From: Streptomyces koelreuteriae
GTDB lineage: Bacteria; Actinomycetota; Actinomycetes; Streptomycetales; Streptomycetaceae
Length of the DNA: 64,000 nucleotides
Direction: 5' to 3'
Assembly: GCF_018604545.1 (NCBI RefSeq)
Contig: NZ_CP075896.1
Coordinates: forward strand, 1,178,001 to 1,242,000
Shown here piece after piece: positions 8,598 to 17,377 of this stretch. The notes under the pieces are model-generated. The model was given only the letters and a program-made list of their open reading frames with translations, was not told the origin of the DNA and did no database searches. The translations under genes and the position numbers were made by a program. Position 1 is the stretch's first letter. Each line of letters begins with the position of its first letter.

Positions 8598-9324
8598 AGG
8601 CCCGGAGCGTGAAGACCGGGTCGGGGCGCGGCCGGTCCTGGTCGGGCAGTTCCGCCAGCCGGGTGGCGAAGCCGTCGGCGAGCGGGTCGCCGGGCGGCAG
8701 TGTGACGAACCAGCCGCGTCTGAGGTCGGCCACCGTACGCCGGGGGCTGCGGCCCTGCCCGTGGCCCCGGAAGGAGGCCTGCCCGGCCGGGACCAGCCCG
8801 TGTCCGGCGGCGCCGGCCACGACGTCCGCCGCCGCGTCCCGGACCGGGCTCGGCGGACGGGAGGACAGGACGACATCGATGTCACTGCCCACGTTGTGGG
8901 AGGCGGCCTTGTCGACCGTCGTGATGTAGACCCCGCCGGGGCGCAGCACCCGGGCGCACTCGCCGACGATGGCCCGCACATCGGCGGTCCCGGCGGCCAG
9001 GTGCAGCAGCCACACGCTGCTGACGGCGTCGAACTCCCCGTCCCGGAAGGGCAGCCGCCTGCTGTCGCCGAGCAGGATCGCGCCGGGCAGCCGGGCGGCG
9101 GCCTGCCGGGCCATCGCGAGGGCGAGGTCGACGCCGGTCACCCGCATGCCCTCGCGGGCGGCGGCGAGCCGCCGGGTCACTATGCCGGTGCCGCAGCCGA
9201 GGTCGAGCAGGCTGCGCGTGTCCGGCGGTACGAGGCCCAGTACCGCTTCCGCGGCGGCGGCCGCCCTGGGCTCGCCGCCGCGCGAGGCGTCGTACCGCTC
9301 CGCTTCCTTGTCGTAGTCGAGCAC
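8566..9324 (-). CDS. Class I SAM-dependent methyltransferase
   Basis: 252 residues from GTG at 9324 (VLDYDKEAERYD). The Rossmann fold has motif I LLDLGCGTG at about 38-46, an acidic residue ending strand 2 (VTGVDLA), DSRRLPFRDGEFDAVSSVWLLH, and the post-motif ECARVLRPGGVYITT; this is typical of Methyltransf_11/25 proteins. The substrate is unknown. The gene follows the pterin dehydratase by 4 nt, so the two are co-transcribed. A much longer open frame upstream is only read-through in GC-rich DNA. Confidence 0.85.
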   Translation of the reverse strand: MLDYDKEAERYDASRGGEPRAAAAAEAVLGLVPPDTRSLLDLGCGTGIVTRRLAAAREGMRVTGVDLALAMARQAAARLPGAILLGDSRRLPFRDGEFDAVSSVWLLHLAAGTADVRAIVGECARVLRPGGVYITTVDKAASHNVGSDIDVVLSSRPPSPVRDAAADVVAGAAGHGLVPAGQASFRGHGQGRSPRRTVADLRRGWFVTLPPGDPLADGFATRLAELPDQDRPRPDPVFTLRAFRKPADPPAG

Positions 9325-9328
9325 CCGG

Positions 9329-9634
9329 TCAGTGTGCCCCGTGCCCGGGGGCCAGGTCCTCCACCCTGCGGGCGAGCTCGAAGTCCTTCTCGGTGACGGC
9401 GCCGCCCGCGCTGTGCGTGTGGACGGACAGCGCGACGGTGTTGTAGCCGAGGGTGAGGTCGGAGTGGTGGCCCAGCTCCTCCTGGACCTGGGCGATGTGC
9501 ACGACCATCGCCGTCGCCGCGAAGTGCGAGCCGAGCCGGTAGGAGCGGGTGAGGCGGTCCGTGTCGAGCGACCAGCCCGGCAGCTCGGCCAGCCGGTCCT
9601 CGACCTCTTTCTGCGACAGCGGTTCGACGGGCAT
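9329..9634 (-). CDS. 4a-hydroxytetrahydrobiopterin dehydratase (PCD/DCoH)
   Basis: 101 residues, full length for the family. It contains the signature EELGHHSDLTLGYNTV, with the catalytic His-His pair, followed by the second histidine segment (LSVHTHSAGG) and AVTEKDFELA. The enzyme dehydrates the carbinolamine formed by pterin-dependent aromatic amino acid hydroxylases and regenerates the cofactor; it may also act in molybdopterin-related metabolism. No hydroxylase gene is present here. It is the first gene of a two-gene unit with the 8566 methyltransferase. Confidence 0.93.
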   Translation of the reverse strand: MPVEPLSQKEVEDRLAELPGWSLDTDRLTRSYRLGSHFAATAMVVHIAQVQEELGHHSDLTLGYNTVALSVHTHSAGGAVTEKDFELARRVEDLAPGHGAH

Positions 9635-9762
9635 GGGCTGCGCTCCTTCCCTCGCGCCGGGGTCCTCGGTGTCCTCTCAGCCTGCCACAGCGGGGCGCCC
9701 GAGGCCCTGGTCGCAAGGGCGGTGCCTGTCCGGCACGGCCGGTTCTCGACTACGGTCCGGAC

Positions 9763-10578
9763 ATGACCACTCACCCGTCCACGGGCGGCCAGGGCGTGGG
9801 GCCGCTGCTGCGGGCCTGGCGGGAGCAGCGCCGGGTCAGCCAGCTGGAACTGGCCCTGCGCGCGGACTCCTCGGCCCGGCACATCAGCTTCGTCGAGACG
9901 GGCCGGTCCCGCCCGAGCGAGGAGATGGTGCTGCGGCTGGCGGAGCATCTGGACGTCCCCGTGCGGGAGCGCAACGCGCTGCTGCTGGCGGCCGGCTACG
10001 CCCCGCGCTACCCGGAGACGCCGCTGGACGACCCGGCGCTGGGCGCGCTGCGCGAGGGCATCGAGCGGCTGATCGGGGGCTACGAGCCGTATCCGGCGCT
10101 GGTGGTGGACGCGCTGTACGACGTGGTGGCGGCCAACCGGGGGATCATGACGCTGGTCGACGGCGTCTGCCCGTCCCTGCTGGAGCCGCCGCTGAACGCG
10201 ATGCGGCTCGCCCTGCACCCGCGGGGGCTGGCGCCCCGCATCCGCAATCTGCGGGCCTGGCGCGGTCACCTGCTGGAGCAGATGGAGCGGCAGATCGCGC
10301 TGCACCGCTCCGAGCCGCTGCGGGAGCTGTACGAGGAGGTGGCGGCGTATCCGGTGCCCGAGGAGGATCCGGGGGCCGGGTCCCAGGAGCCCTCGGAGCC
10401 GGTGCCGTACTTCGCGCTGCCGCTGCGGATCGAGCACGAGGGGCGGACGCTGTCGTTCATCTCCTCCATCTCCACGTTCAACACCCCGATGGACGTGACC
10501 GTCGCCGAGCTGGCCATCGAGACGCTCCTGCCGGCCGACCCGGCGACGGCCAAGTACCTTCAGTCGCTGCTGTCCTGA
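9763..10578 (+). CDS. XRE-family regulator with MmyB-like ligand domain
   Basis: 271 residues. The N-terminal helix-turn-helix (about 7-65: LLRAWREQRRVSQLELALRADSSARHISFVETGRSRPS) is followed by the MmyB-type PAS-like domain (about 100-265) with LNAMRLALHPRGLAPRI and the terminal YLQSLLS. Such proteins bind fatty-acid-like ligands and often regulate neighbouring oxidoreductases, but none is adjacent. A -10-like TACGGT at 9751-9756 stands 6 nt before the ATG and there is no Shine-Dalgarno, suggesting a leaderless transcript. The 3' end overlaps the convergent membrane protein gene by 19 nt. Confidence 0.9.
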   Translation: MTTHPSTGGQGVGPLLRAWREQRRVSQLELALRADSSARHISFVETGRSRPSEEMVLRLAEHLDVPVRERNALLLAAGYAPRYPETPLDDPALGALREGIERLIGGYEPYPALVVDALYDVVAANRGIMTLVDGVCPSLLEPPLNAMRLALHPRGLAPRIRNLRAWRGHLLEQMERQIALHRSEPLRELYEEVAAYPVPEEDPGAGSQEPSEPVPYFALPLRIEHEGRTLSFISSISTFNTPMDVTVAELAIETLLPADPATAKYLQSLLS

Positions 10579-10985
10579 CGGGCCTTCAGTGCCGTGTGCT
10601 GGAGGACGGCGAACCCGGCCACGGTCAGCGCCTGGAGCACCGTCCACACGGCGCCCGCCGTGCTCGGAGTGAGCCACAGCGCCAGGGCCACCAGGCTCAC
10701 GACCGTCCAGGCGAGGTTGGCCTCGACGACGGCCCGCACGCCGAGCGCGGGCGGCTGCCGACGGGAGGCCAGCAGGCCGACACCCGCCCCGTACGCGGCG
10801 AGGAACGCGCCCAGTGCGAGCAGCAGCGTGGCGTCGACGCCGAGGAAGCGCCCGAGGGGGCCGGGGAGCGCGAGGTAGGCGAGGGCGTTGGCGCCGGTCA
10901 CCGCGGCGTCCAGGGCCAGGAAGCGGCGCAGCATCGACTGCGGCTCGGAGGTCCGGGCGAGTGCGGCGAGCTGGATCGCGGACAT
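10560..10985 (-). CDS. Small integral membrane protein, four helices
   Basis: 141 residues. Four hydrophobic segments are visible at about 22-45, 50-72, 84-105 and 110-130. There is no signal peptide or known catalytic motif. The layout resembles DoxX/DUF-type four-helix proteins, but I cannot name the family. It is convergent with the XRE gene. The 5' side is a divergent region that carries two perfect inverted repeats (11025-11062 and 11098-11114). Confidence 0.75.
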   Translation of the reverse strand: MSAIQLAALARTSEPQSMLRRFLALDAAVTGANALAYLALPGPLGRFLGVDATLLLALGAFLAAYGAGVGLLASRRQPPALGVRAVVEANLAWTVVSLVALALWLTPSTAGAVWTVLQALTVAGFAVLQHTALKARQDSSD

Positions 10986-11024
10986 GGGGCATCACCCTCC
11001 GTCGGGTCATGGTGCGGCTGGGAG

Positions 11025-11062
11025 CCGGGTCCCGGGCCGGAGTGCGCCGGCCCGGGACCCGG
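11025..11062. repeat. Perfect 16-bp stem inverted repeat in a divergent promoter region
   Basis: Arms 11025-11040 and 11047-11062 pair without mismatch around a 6-nt loop. It lies between divergent genes (starts at 10985 and 11225), so it is not an ordinary terminator for either; it is 40 nt upstream of the membrane protein start. Confidence 0.75.
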
Positions 11063-11097
11063 TACGTCCACGATCCCGTCCTGGCCGGGCCCGGTCG

Positions 11098-11114
11098 ATT
11101 ACCCGCGGGGTAAT
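11098..11114. promoter_or_regulatory. 17-bp palindrome ATTACCC-GCG-GGGTAAT
   Basis: Perfect dyad centred on 11106 in the same divergent intergenic region. It has the size and symmetry of a dimeric repressor operator; the cognate regulator is unknown, and the adjacent XRE protein is one candidate. Confidence 0.5.
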
Positions 11115-11224
11115 GCCCCGGCGACACGTCCTTCTCTCGTGATCTCCTCGCCGTCGGCCCTGGGAGACTGCCGTCGGTACGTGGCAGACTGATCGCGGGC
11201 TTGGGCGCGTTGGGGAGGCGTGGC

Positions 11225-12088
11225 GTGAGTGAACGACGGGCCGCACCCACGGTGGGCCAGGTGGTGCTGGGCAAGCGACTCCAGGAACTGCGCGAGGCGG
11301 CGGGCATCGGCCGTGACGAGGCCGCCCGGGTGCTGCGCGTCGCCCCCGCGACCGTCCGGCGGATGGAGACCGCCGATGTCGCGCTGAAGATCCCCTACGT
11401 GCAGATCCTGCTGACCGCGTACGGCGTGCCCGAGGACGAGGTGGCCGCGTTCGTCGACCTCGCCGAGGAGGCGAACCGGCCGGGCTGGTGGCAGCGGTTC
11501 CACGACGTGCTGCCGGAGTGGTTCAGCCTGTACGTGAGCCTGGAGGGCGCCGCCCGGATCATCCGCTCCTACGAGCCGCACTTCGTGCCGGGGCTGCTGC
11601 AGACCGAGGGGTACGCGCGGGCGGTACTGGAGGCCGGCACCATCGCGAACGCGGGGCCGGAGGCGGTGGAGCGGCATGTGTCGCTGCGCATGGAGCGGCA
11701 GCGCCTGCTGGAGCGCGACAACCCGCCGCATCTGTGGGTGATCATGGACGAGACGGTGCTGTGCCGCCCGGTGAGCGTCGACGGCCGGGTGATGCGCGAC
11801 CAGTTCGACAAGCTTCTGGAGTACGCCGCCCGTGACCGGGTCACGCTGCAGATCGCCGAGTTCAAGGACGGCCCGCATCCGGGGACGTACGCCCCGTTCT
11901 CGCTGTTCCGCTTCGCCGAGCCCGAACTGCCCGACATGGTCTTCACCGAGTATCTGACGGGCGCGCTGTACCTGGACTCCCGCAAGGAGGTCTCCGCGCA
12001 TCTGGAGGTCCTGGACCACATGACGGCCCGCGCGGGCTCGGCCCAGCGCACGGAGGCGCTCCTGCGGGAGTACGGCGAGCGGTTCTGA
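11225..12088 (+). CDS. XRE-family regulator with DUF5753 domain
   Basis: 287 residues from GTG at 11225, chosen because GGGGAGG lies 6-7 nt upstream; a TTG at 11201 would add eight residues without a better ribosome site. The HTH spans about 13-70 (LGKRLQELREAAGIGRDEAARVLRVAPATVRRMET). The DUF5753 domain spans about 95-280, with SYEPHFVPGLLQTEGYARAV, LWVIMDETVL, VTLQIAEF and YLTGALYLD. This is a very common Streptomyces family, usually paired with a short DUF397 protein. No DUF397 gene is visible on either side, so this is a solitary copy. Confidence 0.92.
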   Translation: MSERRAAPTVGQVVLGKRLQELREAAGIGRDEAARVLRVAPATVRRMETADVALKIPYVQILLTAYGVPEDEVAAFVDLAEEANRPGWWQRFHDVLPEWFSLYVSLEGAARIIRSYEPHFVPGLLQTEGYARAVLEAGTIANAGPEAVERHVSLRMERQRLLERDNPPHLWVIMDETVLCRPVSVDGRVMRDQFDKLLEYAARDRVTLQIAEFKDGPHPGTYAPFSLFRFAEPELPDMVFTEYLTGALYLDSRKEVSAHLEVLDHMTARAGSAQRTEALLREYGERF

Positions 12089-12181
12089 CCCGTACGGGCC
12101 CCGTCGGCGGGTGCCCTCCCCGGCCCGCCCCTAGCGTCGGCATCACGCGGCACGCAAGGGAGCGCACGCGAAGGAGGTCCG

Positions 12182-12649
12182 ATGCCCGGATTCGAGCTGC
12201 TGTACCAGGCTGCCGCGCTGTGCCTGATGTACCCCGACGACGGCTTCCGCGCCCGGCTGTCGCTGCTGCGCGAAGCCGCCCCCCAGCTGAGGGAGTTCGC
12301 CGACCACGCGGCCGTCACCCCGCCCCGGGAGCTGGCCGCGCACTACGTCGAGGTCTTCGAGGCCGGGCAGGACCACAGCCTGTACCTGAGCGTCTGGCGC
12401 GAGGCGGCCCCGCCGCCCTCCGAGGAGGTCTACCGCGCGCATGGCCTGGAGACCACCGGCGAGGAACCGCCCGACTTCCTGCCCGCGGTCCTGGAGTTCG
12501 CGGCCCGCACGGGCAGCACCGAACTGCTCACGGAGCACCGCGACGGCCTGGATCAGCTCCGGTCCAGCCTCACCGACTTCGGCACGCCCTACGCGACGGT
12601 GCTGGACGCGGTGTGCGCGACACTGCCGCCGGCGCACACCGGCCGCTAG
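12182..12649 (+). CDS. NarJ/TorD-type molybdoenzyme chaperone homologue, orphan
   Basis: 155 residues with an excellent AAGGAGGT site before the ATG. All-helical. It carries NarJ-like features in order: LCLMYPDDGFRARL near the N-terminus, ELAAHYVEVFEAGQDHSLYLSVWR in the middle, and EEPPDFLPAVLEFAA, matching the ELPDyLPvvLEFl hallmark. NarJ proteins insert molybdopterin into NarG and hold it before membrane attachment. It is somewhat short for the family, and no narG, narH or narI gene lies nearby, so its client is elsewhere or it has another role. It is convergent with dnaK. Confidence 0.72.
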   Translation: MPGFELLYQAAALCLMYPDDGFRARLSLLREAAPQLREFADHAAVTPPRELAAHYVEVFEAGQDHSLYLSVWREAAPPPSEEVYRAHGLETTGEEPPDFLPAVLEFAARTGSTELLTEHRDGLDQLRSSLTDFGTPYATVLDAVCATLPPAHTGR

Positions 12650-12674
12650 CCAGGACCGGCGATGGCGGTCCGGT

Positions 12675-14540
<1,866 letters not shown>

Positions 14541-14596
14541 CGCTGTCCCCTTCCGTCAGGGCACCGGCCACCCACTCCCCACTCTCCAGCACAAAA

Positions 14597-14617
14597 CTTG
14601 AGCGCGCTGTTGTCAAT
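14597..14617. promoter_or_regulatory. HAIR-like HspR site upstream of dnaK
   Basis: CTTGAGC-N7-TGTCAAT compared with the HspR consensus CTTGAGT-N7-ACTCAAG: the first half matches 6 of 7, the second only 4 of 7. On the minus strand the same DNA reads TTGACA (14616-14611), a good -35 for dnaK. It covers the stop codon of the preceding gene. Confidence 0.45.
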
Positions 14618-15353
14618 GCCGCGAAGGAGTGATCGGCCCGCGCAGGGCCACGGCGCGCCGGGGCCGGTCCGTGACCAGCACGTCCACGCGCGGGTGGGCG
14701 AGGAACGCCCGCATCAGGGTGTCGTCGTTGACCGTCCACACCATGGTGAACAGGCCGCGCCGGGTCGCCTCGCGCAGCACGGTGGTCCTGGCCAGCCGCT
14801 GGTGCACGGCGACTCCGTGGGCCCCGCAGGCGCGGATCCGGCGGGCGGGGAACAGTTCGCTCAGCCGGGTCCCGGGCAGCCGGGACAGGGCGAGGTCCTT
14901 GCGGTCGCGTCCCAGAGACAGCGCGGTGCGCACCCCGGGGAAGGCCCGGGTCACGGCGGCGAGGGAACGGTCCTCCAGTGTCGTCACGACGAGTCCGTCC
15001 ACGCCGAGCAGGGCCACCGCCCGGTCGACCACCTCCTGCTCGTAGCCCACCTCCTTGAGGTCCAGGTGGGCCACCAGCCGTCCGGCGATCAGCGCCATGA
15101 CCTCGTCCACCACCGGCACGTCGTAGCCGGCCCGCTCGCTCAGCTCGGCGTGCGTGAGCCGGGACAGCGGCGGCCCGGTGGGCCCGACCCGGGGGTCGTG
15201 GTAGACGACGAGGACACCGTCGGCCGTGCGGCGGATGTCGAACTCGACGTACTCCGCGCCGGACTCCAGCGCGTCCTTGTACGCCTCCCAGGTGGCGGCG
15301 TCGGCGCGCTCGGAGCCGCCCCGGTGGGCGGAGACCGCGGGGCGTGGCGTCAT
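14613..15353 (-). CDS. Glycerophosphodiester phosphodiesterase
   Basis: 246 residues, TIM-barrel GDPD domain throughout. SAHRGG provides the catalytic His9-type residue, and AEYVEFDIRRTADGVLVVYHDP provides the metal-binding Glu/Asp and second catalytic His. The C-terminal strand MVWTVNDD..LMRAFL..RVDVLVTDRP is typical. It hydrolyses glycerophosphodiesters to glycerol-3-phosphate and an alcohol. With no signal peptide it is cytoplasmic. It starts inside the stop of the CorA-like gene (ATGA), so the two are co-translated. Its 3' end runs into the dnaK promoter. Confidence 0.92.
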   Translation of the reverse strand: MTPRPAVSAHRGGSERADAATWEAYKDALESGAEYVEFDIRRTADGVLVVYHDPRVGPTGPPLSRLTHAELSERAGYDVPVVDEVMALIAGRLVAHLDLKEVGYEQEVVDRAVALLGVDGLVVTTLEDRSLAAVTRAFPGVRTALSLGRDRKDLALSRLPGTRLSELFPARRIRACGAHGVAVHQRLARTTVLREATRRGLFTMVWTVNDDTLMRAFLAHPRVDVLVTDRPRRAVALRGPITPSRH

Positions 15354-16729
15354 GGTCGGGGGCTCCCGGAGGGCGGGCGTGGCGGCGGCAGGGGTACGGC
15401 GTCGTCGGACGTGGGCAGCAGTGAGCCGGAGCGGGTGCTGATCCGTCTGAGCAGGACGTATCCGATCACGACGAGGACGACGAAGGGGAGCCAGGCCAGC
15501 GCGTAGGCCGTGCCGTAGGAGCGCAGGTCGAGGATGGAGCGGTGCTCGTCGACGTTCGTGCCGTTCACGCCGAAGAAGGCGAGCAGCAGGGTCGGCGGCA
15601 GGGCGATCAGGGTGGCGGCGGCGACCAGGCCGGACACGGTGCGGTCGCGGCGCTCGTCGCGCTCGGCGAGTTCGGCGTCCAGGGCGGCGGAGCGGGCGCT
15701 GATCACCGAGGTCAGCCGCTCGACCATGCGGGCCGAGTTCTCCAGGCTGTCGCGGATGCCGAGCGCGTCACGCTGCGAGGACTGGAAGGCCTCCATGACC
15801 ATCTCGGGGATCAGCAGGCTGTCGACGTAGGCCTCGACGCCGAAGGCGAGGTCCAGCTGGAGTTCGTTGACGCCGGCGGAGAGGCGGGAGATCAGGGAGC
15901 GGATCTCGGTGGGCGAGTCGGTCAGGGCCTGCTCGTTGGCCTTCATCATGGCGAAGGCGGCGAGCCGGGTGCGCTGCAGCACGGCCAAGGCGGAGACCAT
16001 GCCGACGGCGACGAGCATCAGGCCGTTCTCGACGTGCGGGGCCCAGCCGGCCTGGACGGAGACGCCCCGGCCGAGGGCGGACAGGGTGAGGCCGTGGTTC
16101 CTGAGATGCGGCGCGAGGCTCGCGTCGTAGGGCGTGGCGGGGTTCCAGGGCATCCGCCCGCGGTAGACGATCTCGTTCAGCAGGATCGCCTTGCGGGCCT
16201 CGTCGACGCTGAGCAGTTCGCGGTGTAACCGGCCGCCGGGGAAGACGAGTTGGTGCACGTTCTGGCCGAGGGCGAGCGGGCGGCCGAGCTGCTCGGTCAG
16301 CGTCTGGAACAGCGGGCGGTCGTCGAGTTCGATGCGCTCCCGGTCGAAGCAGGTCGTGGCCAGCCAGGCGGCGAGGTCGCCGGCCGTGGTCTCACCCGCG
16401 AAGGCGCAGTCCACGACCAGGGTGGCGTCGCCGCGCGGGGTGGCGACGACGAGGATCCGCAAGGAGGCGAGGCCCAGGCCGTGGTCGCCGTGCGGCAGCC
16501 GCAGCCGGCGGGGCGCGATCCGTTCGTCGAGGACCGGCACGGGGAGCACGTCCTGGCTGGTCATCAGGTGGGAGGCGAAGCGGCCGTAGTCGTAGCGGTC
16601 GACGAGGGCGCCGAGGCCTGTGTCCCGGGGGCGGAGCCGTCCGGAGAGGCTGAACAGGAGCAGGACGCGGGTCCGGTCGCGGGTGGCGGAGTCGAGCACC
16701 GTGGCGTTCGGGGACGTTCCCGGCAGCAT
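15350..16729 (-). CDS. CorA-like membrane transporter homologue with GVN instead of GMN
   Basis: 459 residues from ATG at 16729 with GGAAGGA upstream. A large cytoplasmic N-domain and a long helix region (about 270-370) lead to two C-terminal transmembrane helices (about 372-395 and 410-432) joined by FFGVNGTNV, where CorA/ZntB channels have a Gly-Met-Asn signature. The Met-to-Val change and the non-canonical N-domain put it in a divergent CorA-like group, and the transported ion is uncertain. A GGTT-N15-GGGTAG promoter-like element lies upstream. It forms an operon with the phosphodiesterase. Confidence 0.75.
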   Translation of the reverse strand: MLPGTSPNATVLDSATRDRTRVLLLFSLSGRLRPRDTGLGALVDRYDYGRFASHLMTSQDVLPVPVLDERIAPRRLRLPHGDHGLGLASLRILVVATPRGDATLVVDCAFAGETTAGDLAAWLATTCFDRERIELDDRPLFQTLTEQLGRPLALGQNVHQLVFPGGRLHRELLSVDEARKAILLNEIVYRGRMPWNPATPYDASLAPHLRNHGLTLSALGRGVSVQAGWAPHVENGLMLVAVGMVSALAVLQRTRLAAFAMMKANEQALTDSPTEIRSLISRLSAGVNELQLDLAFGVEAYVDSLLIPEMVMEAFQSSQRDALGIRDSLENSARMVERLTSVISARSAALDAELAERDERRDRTVSGLVAAATLIALPPTLLLAFFGVNGTNVDEHRSILDLRSYGTAYALAWLPFVVLVVIGYVLLRRISTRSGSLLPTSDDAVPLPPPRPPSGSPRP

Positions 16730-16769
16730 CGCGTTCCTTCCGGCCGGCCGGTTCGAGAGCGTCTGGTTC

Positions 16770-16794
16770 CTACCCCGGCCGCAGGTGGCGAACC
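16770..16794 (-). promoter_or_regulatory. SigB-type promoter-like site before the CorA-like gene
   Basis: On the minus strand GGTT-N15-GGGTAG, 40 nt before the start codon; compare GNNT-N14-16-GGGTA(C/T). The last base is off consensus. Confidence 0.45.
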
Positions 16795-16797
16795 GAC

Positions 16798-16834
16798 GTC
16801 GCGCGGGCCGCCCCTGGTGGGCGACCCGCGCGAC
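16798..16834 (-). terminator. Terminator after the OsmC gene
   Basis: Perfect 10-bp outer stem (16798-16807 with 16825-16834) plus an inner GCCC/GGGC pairing, starting 14 nt after the osmC stop. Confidence 0.65.
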
Positions 16835-16848
16835 GGGGGTGTGTCGGG

Positions 16849-17277
16849 TCAGGCGAGCTTGGCGGTCAGCGTGATGGGCGTGGCCTTCAGCGCCTGGCTG
16901 ACCGGGCAGCCGGTCTTGGCCTCCTCGGCGGCGGCGAGGAAGGCCGCCTCCTCGATGCCGGGGACGGTGCCCTCGACGGTGAGGTGGATGCCGGTGATGC
17001 CCTCGCCGGGCTGGAAGGAGACGTCGGCGGAGGTGACGAGCTTGGTGGGCGGCGTCCCGGCCTTGTTCAGGATGTTGGAGAAGGCCATGGAGTAGCAGCT
17101 GGAGTGGGCGGCGGCGATCAGCTCCTCGGGGCTGGTCTTCCCGTTCGCCTCCTGGGCGCGCGACGCCCACGTGACCGGCTGCTCGCCGATCGCACCGGAG
17201 GTGTCGAAGGTGACGACGCCATTGCCCTCGAGCAGGCTGCCTTCCCAGACGGTGTGTGCGGAGCGCGTGGTAGCCAC
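16849..17277 (-). CDS. OsmC/Ohr-type peroxiredoxin
   Basis: 142 residues, full length for OsmC. The two redox cysteines are visible: Cys61 in AAAHSSCYSMAFSN and Cys125 in TGCPVSQAL. The N-terminal beta sheet (AHTVWEGSLLEGNGVVTFDTSG) and the substrate-pocket segment TSPEELIAAAH are typical. The protein reduces organic hydroperoxides and is usually induced by stress. The ribosome site AAAGGAAGAA lies before the ATG. It is a single-gene unit with a hairpin terminator. Confidence 0.93.
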   Translation of the reverse strand: MATTRSAHTVWEGSLLEGNGVVTFDTSGAIGEQPVTWASRAQEANGKTSPEELIAAAHSSCYSMAFSNILNKAGTPPTKLVTSADVSFQPGEGITGIHLTVEGTVPGIEEAAFLAAAEEAKTGCPVSQALKATPITLTAKLA

Positions 17278-17377
17278 GGTTCTTCCTTTCGCGTACGGAC
17301 TCGCGGTGGGCCCGTCTCCGGGTCCCCTGCCCCCATCCGATCACACCCGTGGCGCCGCGTCCGCGCACGCGCCGAAT

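Noticed and set aside
8566..11307. 913-residue minus-strand frame joining several genes
   Set aside because: Only its last 252 residues form the methyltransferase; the rest is antisense or out-of-frame to PCD, XRE and membrane protein genes.
11225..12649. XRE-DUF5753 plus DUF397 pair
   Set aside because: The downstream gene is NarJ-like, and no 60-80 residue DUF397 protein is visible on either side.
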